Origin: Cerrena zonata
Lineage: Eukaryota; Basidiomycota; Agaricomycetes; Polyporales; Cerrenaceae
Direction: 5' to 3'
Length of the DNA: 64,000 nt
Assembly (NCBI GenBank): GCA_038087015.1
Contig: JASBNA010000014.1
Location: 854,093 to 918,092, forward strand
The notes under the pieces were generated by a model. The model made no database searches. It saw nothing but the letters and a program-made list of their open reading frames with translations, and was not told the DNA's origin. Position numbers and translations under genes: made by a program. Positions 48,532 through 60,293 of this stretch are shown here, piece by piece (the stretch's first letter is position 1; every line of letters begins with the position of its first letter).

Positions 48532-51101
48532 CTACTTGGAAAGATGCTCCCTGAAGAAATCCCAAACTTGGAAGAACGATATCTTGTACGTCCTGTCCAA
48601 TCCCGGTGCTGAAAAATTGACGTACTACAGACCATATTTTTGTTGAGTAGCACTACCCCATTCGCTAAACAGAATTTGTGTCACTGACAGCTTCCTCAAA
48701 TGAGTGAAGAAAGAGATAACATACAAATTGTCGACAGGGGTCCAGATGAACATCCCTCTCAGGTCAATTTTATCCTCTGGTAATGAATTCTGTGCCTTAT
48801 GTCTCGTTTCACCTTAAATTAAAACTGACCGTTAATAGCGAGCAACGCTTGGTTAAGGTAATCCAAGAGGTAATTTGCGCGACGCTCATCCCAAGTTATT
48901 TGATACAATTCGGGTAACGAGAACTTTCAACATCGACAGAATGAGTAAAGGATAGCTATGATTGTGTTAACCTGAACGACAGCTCACCGGTTCCGCAAAG
49001 CCAAACTCTGCAATATAGGGCTGGGGTATCTCTCTGACAGCCATTCGAGAAACTCTCTGATGTGCTGAGTGGTATCGATCAATCTGGGAATTAAGCTCTG
49101 TCAGAAGGTTGGCATAAGATACATCATGGAAAGATATTGACAGAGGAACCAATGGGTCGGCCTCGGCACCGATTGACAAACCATCCTGTGCAACAAGGTC
49201 GATATCCTGACAGACTTCATGGAGCAAAGGTCAAGTAAGCATAATACTCGGAGAAGTTTGATGCTGACAAGACTTACTAGGCTAGTGAACATTGTTCATG
49301 TCTGAGATACAGGCTTCAAGACCTTCTGGGGGTGTCTTCGCTACGGTCATGGAGTACGCATCTAATGACACAGGATCAACGCCATGAATTAAGCCATATA
49401 CGAGGAAACAGTAGCAATGGCATAGATATCGGCACTCCCTATTATGATCTCCTTCTCTTCATCGGTTAAACGGCGTAGAATACTTGGATGGAATGATTCC
49501 TCAATAGTTTAAGGATAATTGCCATTAACTATAGAAGAATATCAGCTGCAACCTGCAAGAGCAACTACACTAGAAGTATATACTTGCCATGGATAGGTTG
49601 AGAGAATAATCCGAGGTGGAAGTCAGCTACGCGCTCAGTAAGCTCACGGTCACTTTTGATTTCGGGATCGAAAGGCAACTAGGTCGAGCTGATTAATATA
49701 TCACGAAGAAATTCAGATTAAGGCGTACGGTTTTGTGCCCGTCGTGTTTTATAGAGATCTTCCCCTTTGCGATTCTCCCTTGAGAAACGAGACCACGATA
49801 GGTCTGAACCGCAGTGGCATGGGCTTCGATGAGCTACTCAATGACGTCAGACATATCGCTGGGGAACATGAAGGAGGAATCGTACATTGAGTGCACAGAT
49901 GAACGGAGTTAATGTTGCATTGACCCCACTTTTTTGCGAAAGGTCAAAAGGAAATGCCTGAGATTTGATAAGAAGCAAGTCGAGGAGTAAGTCATAACGC
50001 TCACAGAATAAACCCCACAATAAGCCTAGGAATAAATAGGACTAAGCTTCCGACACGCAGATGAAGGAGAGAACTACTAACAAGAGGCTCGTTGAAGGTA
50101 ATCCATGTCTTCACCTTGTTTCCGTACCTCTGGAAGACAATTGATGCATAGTCGTTGAATCTTCCACGATGCTACGGTTAAGGAATCCCCCCTGAGACAT
50201 AAGATTGATGGGAGTATCCTATGCGGAGTCGACGTCAGTTAAGTAATGCTTTGATTCTGGTGATCAGAGATAGCGCTGAGTCTGCCAGTGGAATAAAGTA
50301 GCCACAGGCCCGACCCCATCCCGCAGTAGCCCGCCGATGAAACCACCGTACTAAAAATGGTGTAAGTGAAGGAATAGGAAAGATACATTTAGAGGATCGT
50401 ACAAATTGCAGTCCTTCCTCACTGACAGGACTGCCTTTGCTACCAAACGGAAGTATTCTGGGCCACGCAAATGAGAAACTGAGCGTGTTTACTCCCATAG
50501 CCTTAACCCGTCGAATGTCTCGTTTGTACAAATAATACTCGTTTACCGTTACATCAGGAGTTTCGCCACTACAAGTGGAGGGAACGTTGTGGCATATCCA
50601 ATCCCAACTACTGTTGTCAGGAGAAGATAATCGTCTCAGAGAAGTACCTGAAGAGGTTTTCCATTGATAATCACCTCGGTCCGCGTCTGCCTTCTTTGAC
50701 CGCACCCTCAACCTGAGCTGCCGACGTTGAGACTCCGTACAAGACGCCCTCGGGATGTTTAAGGCCGCTGGTGTTCGCCTGCAAATATGCTGGCCTGAAC
50801 CGTGGGGGCTCGGGGCCAACGGAGAAGTTTGCAAGAAACTCCAGGAGCCGAGTGATATTGGCGTTCACGACTGGAATACCACTCTGCTCAACAGATTGCC
50901 ATACTATAGTCTACCGTCAGGTACGAGCCTGGAACATAATAAAACAAATAGCTCACACTGATCCAAGTCTGCTTGGGTGTAACCAGACGTGATAGGGACA
51001 GGAAGACGAGGGAAATCGGGGGGAGAAGTTTGAGCGTATGCGATTGATATCAAAACAGCAGAAAGAATAGGAATAGTAGTTCTCAAGAGAGTTGACCGCA
51101 T
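48532..51101 (-). pseudogene. GH1 beta-glucosidase pseudogene (copy C)
   Basis: Collinear with intact copy B over its whole length: signal peptide exon (ATG 51099-51101, MRSTLLRTTIPILSAVLI), WQSVEQSG, GVSTSAAQVEGA, SWDWICH, LSFSFAWPRILPFG and the C-terminal block ending EHLSK. It carries several lesions. A base is missing in the exon encoding [11 protein letters not shown] (about 50158-50163), shifting the frame. A Trp codon before the NGWPIGA region is TAG (49282-49284). A second TAG (48625-48627) falls in the C-terminal exon after KYGL. The donor after VATLFHW is GC-AGAC instead of GTAGG. A run of A-to-G type changes at 50311-50350 turns acidic and Lys codons into Gly/Arg codons. It should not make an active enzyme. 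Confidence 0.85.
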
Positions 51102-52462
51102 GGTGTCACTAGTCGACCTCAACAGATTGACAAGGGCCTATAGAGGGAAACACAGACCTTATAAACCATTTAACGGGGACGGTCCGACACAGCTCCTGGG
51201 TATTGCATACACATAACAATATTCGTTGATCCTAGATACCTGCGGGAGTAATAATTCAACAATGCGGAACATACAGTATGTCACAACAGGGAGTTCAATA
51301 CTGTCTGATAGAACTCTTGTTTCCATAAAAGGCTTGTATACGTACCTTCTGAAATTGGATGACTATCCCCGTAGGTGACCAACATTTCACTTCTCAGGTC
51401 GGACCGGAAGATGAAATTCATTTGTGGTGGAATGAAGGCCCGATGACGAGACCAAGATCACGAAAAACTGGCTGAGCAAAAAATCTTGGGATGGACAGCA
51501 CCGTATACTGGGGAGGTACCATTCGATGATGCATCTTTCTAGACCGGGTGCAATGTGGACATATGGCGTATGACACCTACTTGCGCAGTTCGCGTGAGAT
51601 GTTAATGAAGTAGAGAAGGAAATGACGGACATCGGAAGTATCAATGCGTAACTCGACGTAACAGGCACCTATGTCGAAGAGTTCGGCATAAATCTTTTTC
51701 GTTGTCGAGCTGGTATGTTCATTGACCAGGAGGTGTAGCTCCGCTAATATTGCGAGCAGGTGAGAGATACTGTATTATACACATTCAATTGGCTTCCGTC
51801 TAAACTATTGACCTAAAGGATGTTCGTCAGCGTCGTTCAACCCGAGAGTCGGCAGGCATTTCAAATGTGCTCAGCTTTCGTCTATGAGGGCCTTTGATGG
51901 TCTTTGACGTCTTTAGACTCCTTCCGACCTTTCTTATTACAACTTGACATGCACATACATGGCACACCAGATTACAAGACGTAAAGTGAGTCGAGTCAGA
52001 GAAGATATTCTGAGAAGCCAAGCGGTGTCCAGAGGAATATATCTTGAGTCAGGGAGGTGGTTCGAGCGAGAGAATATCCCCAGGACTTACGCTGTAAATA
52101 ACATATTAGTACAATATCATGTATGATTCAGACCCCATTGGAAGTTATCCTCACCTTCCATTTATACAGAGATAGGGTTAGAAAATGGCCTGAAGAGTAA
52201 CAACACAAGTAGACAAGTACTGATATGTACATACTGTATTTCCAACTACTTCCGAAGGCCTCGAATTTCGAAGAGTTTGGGGATAGTTGAAGAATAGTGA
52301 ACAAAAAAATCTAGCATGAATACAGCGTGTATTGTATTCGTAGCACCTATTCAATGTGCTACATATATCAAATGCTTGTTTGTGTAGGTAGCAATGTGCA
52401 AGTATCGTATTCAGAGAAATTCGGAGCTATGAAAAATTACTCGGCAAGTAACAAAGCTTGTA
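51102..52462 (-). repeat. 5' flank of GH1 copy C, duplicated with the gene
   Basis: No gene. This block corresponds, inverted, to about 23400-24741 upstream of the intact GH1 and joins directly to the 3' end of copy D. Short open frames inside it (for example near 51387-51668) mirror similar frames upstream of copy B and reflect sequence conservation by descent rather than coding function, since their reading frames differ. Confidence 0.65.
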
Positions 52463-53555
52463 TCAGTTGGAGAAATGCTCTCTGAAGAAATCCCGAACTT
52501 GGAAGAACGATATCTTGTACGTTCTATCCAATCCCGGTGCCGATAAATTGACGTGCTGCAGGCCGAACTTTTGTCGGGTGGCACTACCCCATTCGCTAAA
52601 CGGAAGTTAGGTCGCCGGTGATTTCGTCAAATGAGTGAAGATAGATAACATACAAATTGTCAACAGGGGTCCAGACAAACACCCCTCTCAGGTCAATTTT
52701 ATCCTCTAGTAGTGAGTTCCATTAGTTTTGCAATGGATTCACAACTAATTTTAAACTGACCATGTATAGCAAGCAATACTTCATTGAGATAATCCAAAAG
52801 ATAATTCGCACGCCGCTCATCCCAAGTTATTTGATACAGCTCAGTTAGCGAGGCTTCGAACTTTCGACATCGTAAGATATAGCTGGATCACGTTATGCTA
52901 AACGGTAACTCACCGGTTCGGCGAAGCCAAACTCTGTGATATATAGTCCGCCAGGGCTGGGGTATTTCTCTGACAGCCACTTGAAAAATCCCCTCATATG
53001 CTGAGTCGTATCGAACCTTGCGAATCGGATTAGAAATCTGGCATAAACTCGGTTATGAAAACGAATTTACAGAGGAGCCAATGGGTCAGCTGATGCACCG
53101 ATTGGCCAACCATTCACACGAGTGTGTTGTGCAACAGCATCGGTATCTTGACAGACTTCATGAAACGAAAGTTGAGTGAATGCGATACTCTAGCAGTTTC
53201 AATATTGACAAGACTTACTAGGCCAATTGATATTGTTCATATCTGAGATGCAGGCTTCAAGGCCACCGGGTGCCGTCTTTGCTACCGCAATGGAGTACGC
53301 ATCTAATAACATGCAAGATCAGTGTCATACATCAAGATTCCATACTATGTGCGGAAACAGTACCAATAGCATAAAATTCGGCACTCCCTATTATGATCGC
53401 CTTCTCCTCATCGGTGAAACGGCGTAGGACACTTGGAGGAAATGAGTCCTCAATAGTTTGAGGATAATTACCATCGACTATGGAGATATCAGCCACACGA
53501 ACGGCCACACAAGAGGTATATACTTGCCATGTATAGGTTGAGAGAAAATACCGAG

Positions 53556-53564
53556 GAAGAAATC
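53556..53564 (+). repeat. left target-site duplication
   Basis: GAAGAAATC, identical to the copy at 54310-54318 on the other side of the insertion. The uninterrupted GH1 copies have one related 9-mer here. Confidence 0.8.
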
Positions 53565-54309
53565 GAGGCTGTACAAAGTAACTTTTTCCGTGCACCTGTC
53601 TCACTTGGCGCCTGCCATTTCTTGCGAATTAACTTGGCTTCACTTGTATGCACTTCAATCACGCCTCACTTGCCTTCACTTGCTCACTTGGTGGACTATT
53701 CCTAGGGTGGCCGGTACTGGTTAGCGCTACGGGCCCTGATGTCCAGCGGTATGCTCTCTTGACATAAGTTCATCGATTCTCTCGTTCAGAGACGATGTCC
53801 GCCCTAGGTCCCCTCACCCCTGTATTCTCTGTCATCGTAAGCGACCAAAAGACCCCGCTTGGGTTCCATTACTTATCCCTAATCCTGGGAATTGATCACA
53901 TTAATGTCTATACTATCAGCTCGATGCGCAGTCTTACAATATGCATATAGTAGTCCTAGTGCAAAAAACATGTGTTTACTTTTTATTGATGTCTGAATCA
54001 AGAAAGGCGACACAAGTGAAAATAATGTCTTGTTGATAGCGAGTGGCCACTACCAAGATATACGGGTGAATTTTTATATCCAGGAGCAGCTGGTACGCTC
54101 CTAGATGGTGAACCATGAAGTAGCAGCCAGGTTGAGAACCGCATAGCATCACGGAGGGCAGAACATTGACCAAGTGAAAGAAAGCAAGCAAGTGAAGATT
54201 GTGTGAGTACTTGGATTCGCGTGGGAAATTCCACTTGTAGCGCAACAAGTGAGAGCAAGTCACTTTTATAAGGGGCAAGTGAAACAAAAAAGTGAAATTG
54301 TTAACCCTC
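53565..54309. mobile_element. 745-bp non-autonomous DNA transposon-like insertion
   Basis: Absent from GH1 copies B and C, which are continuous at this point. It is flanked by a direct repeat GAAGAAATC (53556-53564 and 54310-54318). The termini are imperfect inverted repeats: the left end begins GAGGCTGTACAAAGTAACTTT and the complement of the right end begins GAGGGTTAACAATTTCACTT. Subterminal zones are full of short words: CACTTG or TCACTTG about eight times in the left 150 bases, and the complement CAAGTGA about eight times in the right 150 bases. No transposase frame is seen. A 9-bp duplication suits Mutator-like elements; the subterminal word repeats recall hAT elements (8 bp). Family left open. 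Confidence 0.78.
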
Positions 54310-54318
54310 GAAGAAATC
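54310..54318 (+). repeat. right target-site duplication
   Basis: GAAGAAATC, identical to 53556-53564. The GH1 reading resumes directly after it. Confidence 0.8.
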
Positions 54319-55773
54319 AGCCACGCGGTCCGCAACTTGACGGTCACTTTCGCTGTCGGGATCAAAGGGCAGCTATATCAAGTTGAGTAACATATCATGA
54401 ACAAAATCGGAAGAAGGCGTACGGGTTTTTGTCCATCGTGTTTTATGGAAATCTTTCCCTTCGCGATCTTACCTTGAGATACGAGACCACGGTAAGTTTG
54501 AACCGCGGTAGCATGAGCCTCGATAAGCTACATAACGACGTTGAATGTGTTGCTAGTGAACATGGAGGAGGAATCGTACATTGGGTGCACAAATGAACGG
54601 AGTTAATGCCGCACTGGCCCCACCTTTTTGCGAAGGATCAAAAGGAAAGGTCTGAAATTTTATGAAAAACAATTTGAAGATTAGTCAGAGTACTCACAGA
54701 ATAGACTGCACAATAAGCCTAGGTATAAATGATTGTAAGTTTTCGACATGCAGGTGAGGAGAGAACTACTAACGAGAGGCTCGTTGAAGGTAATCCATGT
54801 CTTCACCTTGTTTCCGTACCTCTGAAAGACAATTGATGCATAGTTATTGAAGTCTTCCACGATGCTGCGGTTGAGGAAACCTCCTTGGGACATGAGATTG
54901 ATGGGAGTATCCCTAAGGAAATAGATGATTAGCGAGTTTTCGGTTCTGTCAATCAGAGATAGTACCTACCAGTGAAACAGAGTAGCCACAGGCTCGATCC
55001 CATTCTTCAATAACTCGTCAATGAAATTGTCGTACTAAAAAATGGTGTAAGTGAAAGAATAGGAAAGATACATTTAGAGAATCGTACAAATTGAAGTCCT
55101 TCCTCGCTGACAGGACTGCCCTTGCCACCAAATGGAAGTATTCTAGACCACGCAAACGAGAAACTGAACGTGTTCACTCCCATAGCCTTGACCCGTTGAA
55201 TGTCTTGTTTGTACAGATAATACTCGTTTACCACCACATCGGGCGTTTGGCCACTACAAGTGGAGGGAACGTTGTGACATACCCAGTCCCAGCTACTGTT
55301 GTCAGGAGGAGATAATCAACTCGGAGACGTACTTTACTTTCATTAGTACTTACCTCGGTCCGCGTCCGCCTTCTTTGACTGCACCCTCAACCTGAGTTGC
55401 AGACGTGGAAACCCCATACAGGAACCCTTTCGGAAGTTTAACGCTGCTTGTGTTAGCTTGCAAATATGCCGGTCTGAATCGTGGTGGTTCTGGACTGACG
55501 GAGAAATTCGCAAGAGGTTCTAGGACCCGAGTGATATTGGCCTTCACGACTGGGATACCACTCTGCTCAACAGACTGCCATACTATAATCCAAGGTCAGA
55601 TACAAGCCTGGAACATGAAAAAGGAGCAACTTACACTGATCCAAGTCCGTTTGGGTGTAACCAGACGTGATTGGGACAGGAAGAGGAGGAAAGTCGGGTG
55701 GAGAAATCTGAGTATATGCAACTGGTACCAACGCACCAGAAAGAACGGTAGTTCTCAACAGAGCTGACCACAT

Positions 55774-57117
55774 AGTGTCACCAGCCAACCTCGACAGATT
55801 GGCGGGGACCTTCCGAGCGAAATGCACACTTTATAAGCGATCCGATGAGGACGGTCCGGGACAACTCTTGCATACTGCGTCCACCCAACATCATTCGTTG
55901 ATCCTAGACCTAGATGCCCGCGGAAATAGTTAGAAAAGTGGAGCACATGTTACAACAAGGGGTTCAACTCTACGTGCCGTTATATGCCCAGAGTCTGATA
56001 GAGTTCTTGTTTCCATAACAGGCTTGTATACCTACTTTCTGGAGTCGGATGACTATTCCCGCAGGGGATCAATATGTGACATAGGCGCATGACACCTTCT
56101 GCAAGCTACTTGCGCAGCGTCTGTGTGAGTATCGATGTCGATGAAGTAGAGAAGGTAACAGCGGACATCTCGGGGGTGATGCAACGAGGTCCTATGTCGA
56201 GAATTTCGGTATAAAATCCGCCCTGCTTTGTTGTAGAGCTGGCGTGCTCATAGCTTCCATCCATGAGGCCCTTGGACAATCTTCGGCATGCCTTTAGTGC
56301 CCTTTCAAGCTTTCCCATTACCACTTAATATGCACACGCACCGCACCAGAGAAGAGGATTATTTAGACAAATGGAAAGCCAAACGTCTAGAGTTATATGT
56401 TTCTTAAGTCGGTAAGTGTATCGACTCACTTCAATGCGGACACAAGTAAATGACTATATTGCTCGGGTGAGTTTATCAATAATTGTCATGTCTGCTTGCC
56501 TTCTAAGCCAGCATAGAGCTCGTGGATAGACTGAATTCATCTCGCGAACTAGAAATGTGGTTCCGACAAACGATTAGTATACACAACGAGCTCTAGAAAT
56601 GAAATCAATTTTGCCCGAATACATTCCTTTGATTCGGATGAGGTTGACAAACTCGAATGACAACCGGCTGACTCTAACTTTGCGATTTACCTGAGGCCTC
56701 ATTTGCTGGCATGAGCGATGTCGGATACTAGAACATTGCAAGGGGTCGCCCCGCGATATTCTGATAGCGGCATGTTGAAATAAGCACAATACTTCGCAGT
56801 AGCCTTACAACGGATAAGTTATCAGTAGTATCACCAGAATCAATACGTAGCCATTAACACACTGGTAACAAGCGAAGATCGACCTTCACCACTTGTGGGA
56901 TCTATTACTTATCAATAGTTGGTGACCTGTTAGAGTTCACGCCAAACCCGATGATCAGACCTCAGCCCTTTTTATGAACGGAATAGAGCAATGATGGCTA
57001 TAAGAGGGTGCCACAGGATCTTAGTGCAATATCTCGATCAACACTTGACCTGATAAATGTGATGATTTACCGACAACACATGGTATAAGGGTGGGGGGTT
57101 CTCCGGAAGAGGGAGAG
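55774..57117 (-). repeat. 5' flank of GH1 copy D plus degraded gene fragment
   Basis: About 55774-56360 resembles the upstream regions of copies B and C. About 56450-56780 contains a degraded relative of the segment at 46600-46790; its frames are broken by stops. The rest up to the stop codon of the E3 ligase gene has no recognisable feature. Confidence 0.55.
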
Positions 57118-60100
57118 TTACAGAGGCGGTAGGGGTCGTCTACACTGTGGACAGATATTCTAAAAAGCAAACAAATTCATTCCATTGTAATCGAACGAAA
57201 GTGGGCAATAAAGTCTCACCTTAATCGCGAGCCACTACGAATCCCATAAGAAGTTAGAAAGACAACATGTAATAAGATATAATACAAGCTTACCCTTTCC
57301 AAGCATGCTGTATGCTGTATACCATCAACGATGTAAGAGAACGTTAACGAAGCTGATCCCTCAGAGCCAGAGATGGATATCACTTACGAATAAATGATGG
57401 CACGGAGCCAAACTATAGCTCTTCCTAACACTGGCTTGTGCCCACAACGCGCCAGACCTACTGAACCCACCGTTGCCCTTCTCATCGTCCGCACCCGACC
57501 GTTGTCGAAGAGAAGCATCTACTTCAATGGCGTCCATACAAATCGCGCAATCTCCTAGACTCTGTTCAGGAGCTTCGGGATCGGGGAGGGGGATAGGAGG
57601 GTGGTAGTCATAGCCGGTCGGTTTGGCCATCTGGGACGGGAGGAAGAACCTTGGACCGAATCGGTCTTGGAGGAGTAGAACAGCTACTTGAAGGAATATG
57701 AAGAGAACGACGAACCATACCCATGCTACATGAAATATTAAGTGGCGTACTGCGAAGTATAATAGAAAATCACTTACGTCTTGGTTCGACGTCCAATATA
57801 TTCTTCGGACAGGCCATGAAGTCTTTAAAGAGTAAACATTTACATATCACCAAGAGAAACTGGGATCACTCACAAAGCAGGAAATACAATCGACAGAGTG
57901 TTGCTCCAATCAAATATTCCGCACTCATTCCACTCGTTCGCCCCCTCTTGATCGATCTCTGGATCTGTGGGAACCACATGAAAGCGTAGAGACTCGCGAT
58001 GAAGAGAAGAGGGAGAGAAAGAACGATGACGAGACGGAAGACGACAATGAGGAAAAACGACATAATTGTCCCTAGAAACAAAATCCACGTTTAAAGTCTC
58101 TTCGTTTCGGAAATGACAAAAGAGACAGACATAATCGCGCAGATGGGTCTGTTCGTATATGATAGAGCAAGAACCTCAGGAACCCCTGTTCGTGTGGAGG
58201 GGGCCCGGGCGCAGGCGCAGGAGCTGGGAGCGGGGCCGGAGTAGGAGGAGAGACAGTAATAGGAGGAACAGAGGTAGTGGGAGGCATCAAGCGAGCGTGT
58301 TCCGAATCGTCGTCCTCGTTATGGGGGTCATCGGTGTCCTCCTGGGTTGGGGTTGTAGATGTGTTTGTAGCTGGTACTGGTGGCGATGGAGCTGTTGGTT
58401 GAGGCGTGGGTCGGGCTGTCTCGGAATCTTCAGGAGCCTGAATCTGGCCGATAAGTACAGAGAATTGCTACAGAGGTAAACTCCCGGTTAGAGTCAGGTA
58501 TTAAAAATTAACAATGAAAACAGCCTACCGCTTCTCTAACGAAGAGTATACATGACATACCCGCCGGTGCAAGTACGGCTAATGAAGGTCTTCCTTCCGC
58601 TAATATAGCTAGGGTCAGATGCTAATAGTCGAAAAGGGTGTTAAATACAGGAGTCCAGGAATTAAGATAGAACGACAACATACTCCGACAAATGAAACAG
58701 CATCGATAAGACTCTGAGCTAAGAATGGATACCTAGAAACCCGTCCTAGTCCAACAGCAGAATGACTGCGTGACGTCTGCCGTGTGAGAAGAATAAGTAG
58801 GATAGCGTTGATGATACCAGACAGTCCTGCGTCTACGATGGTTCAGCTGCAACACCAAAAATAATGGTGCCTTAGGGACTTACATGTCGTGATCTTGCGA
58901 TACAAGGACTGCGACCTGTTTCCATTAGTGGGGTATTATTTTACATCCATAATTATAACGTACTTGAGACCACGAAGATCCTTCATCTCGTACATCATTC
59001 CACAGTCTGCACTAACGAGGACCGCATTCAGTAGCAGGGGCGGTTGATCAATTGTTGAAACTCCAGTGGGCTTGTCGATTTCCTGTTCCAATTCATCAAG
59101 CTCGAATTGGGGTACAGTACTGGGACTCAATTGGGCGAAGAAATCGAACGAACAGATAGTCTTCGGGCTGTCGTCGTCTAAGGGATATCATGATTTAGCT
59201 GAAAGTAGGGAAAATAGATAGATATCAAGCTTACCTTCATCTTGGTCGGGATCAAGCGTCCCAGCCTCGACTTTCTCTTTGTTTTTAGAGATACGATGAT
59301 ACTCTTCTACTTCGATTACTTTTGCCGTTTCATTTCGACGATGTTCAGGGACGAGATATGGAACATAACGCAAATCAGGATGATATCTGGAAGGGAATTC
59401 TGTCAGATCTGGTACATATGGTGATTGTACGAGACCTACCTGGATCCACCTGTAGAAGCAAATGCATAAATCGAGCCGTTGGAGATGAAATGAACACCAT
59501 CAAAGTCGATTCTTAATTCATCCGAGCTCTTAGGGTCGGTCAGGTCAATCTTCCCCTATAATTGCTATCAGAAGAATGATGCTTATTAGAGGATACTCGA
59601 ACATACGTGGATAATGGCAATGTCCTTCGAAACGTTTGTCATATGTGGTTTTGACCATACCAGCTTGTCCCCAACACTAATCGCTGCTTTGTTCGACGCA
59701 GACCAGTTCCATGAGCCGAGACGTTCCTCGAGTTCAGTGACATTAGTAGTGAAATTCGACGATGTCAGCAGTGAGTGTGCGATTGGTTGCCAAGGTAAGG
59801 AGTCGGTGGTATTTGCCTCAGAAGACGAGTTGGACGTTAAGTTGTAGAACTGGACTTCACCCCGCCAGAAGCCTGTTAGGTTAGTGTAGTACGAGGCTTC
59901 CGATGGGTCAAGTTGTGATCCAAATGTCAACAGTGAGGTAACAAGAGGCATCTCATTTGGATTAAGCGAGGGCTATCGTAGTCAAAATTCATTAAGGCTA
60001 GACGTTAAATATAAACACACGACCAGAAGGCACATACTGACAAGAGTAAAGTTGCTCGTCTCATTTCCGTTGATCCACGCAGAGTAATTCCCCATCTCCA

Positions 60101-60293
60101 AATTCATTACGTCCAATGCTTCAAGGTAGTGTGTCCTTGTCAAAACGTCTTCTGTCCTATTGTTTGTGAGCATAAACAGGACGAAGGTGATGAATAGAAT
60201 GGACGGGATGGAGCTGCGAGGTCGCCGAGGTGGCAGATTGGCTTCCGTGTCTCGAAGTTGGTCATCTTGGTTATTCGGAGGATTCACATTCAT
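57118..60293 (-). CDS. TUL1: Membrane-bound RING E3 ligase, Tul1/Dsc1 type
   Basis: Multi-exon gene with start ATG at 60291-60293 and stop at 57118-57120, about 800 residues. The N-terminus has an uncleaved or cleaved signal (SIPSILFITFVLFMLTNN), followed by a lumenal region with many Asn glycosylation sites (NLTSNSSSEANTT) and FYNLTS...GKIDLTDP, VHFISNGSIYAFASTGG typical of Dsc1/Tul1. Several membrane segments follow (for example AGLSGIINAILLILLTRQT and IMSFFLIVVFRLVIVLSLPLL). The C-terminal RING-H2 begins CAICMDAIEV, is split by an insert of about 40 residues, and continues SLAPCHHLFHTACLERW and NICPQCRRPLPPL. In yeasts this is the catalytic subunit of the Golgi/endosome Dsc E3 complex that ubiquitinates membrane proteins and, in fission yeast, activates SREBP. 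Exon positions in the middle are approximate. Confidence 0.88.

Larger units (their letters stand above)
52463..55773 (-). pseudogene. GH1 beta-glucosidase gene disrupted by insertion (copy D)
   Basis: Start ATG at 55771-55773 (MWSALLRTTVLSGALVPVAYT); stop at 52463-52465 after FFREHFSN. The N-terminal exons, TFNEP region (about 54770-54890), VNGWPIGA region and nucleophile motif YITEFGF (about 52930) are all present, and most junctions keep frame. A 745-bp element sits in the exon encoding VADF-F-LG (53565-54309). Together with its 9-bp target duplication it adds 754 bases, not a multiple of three, and so interrupts the coding frame. The intron just after this exon has a GC donor (GCAAGT) shared with copy C. 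Apart from the insertion the copy looks little decayed, suggesting a recent hit. Confidence 0.82.

Noticed and set aside
51387..51668. Open frame upstream of GH1 copy C with a relative upstream of copy B as a small conserved gene
   Set aside because: The frames match at the start but diverge by frame shifts afterward; similarity follows from duplication of the flank.
53565..54309. Insertion in GH1 copy D as a long intron
   Set aside because: It lacks proper splice borders at the exact break, is flanked by a 9-bp direct repeat and is absent from the other copies, as expected for a transposon-like insertion.
53976..54365. Minus-strand frame inside the 745-bp insertion as a transposase
   Set aside because: It starts in GH1 exon sequence, crosses the element border and shows no transposase motif; the element appears non-autonomous.
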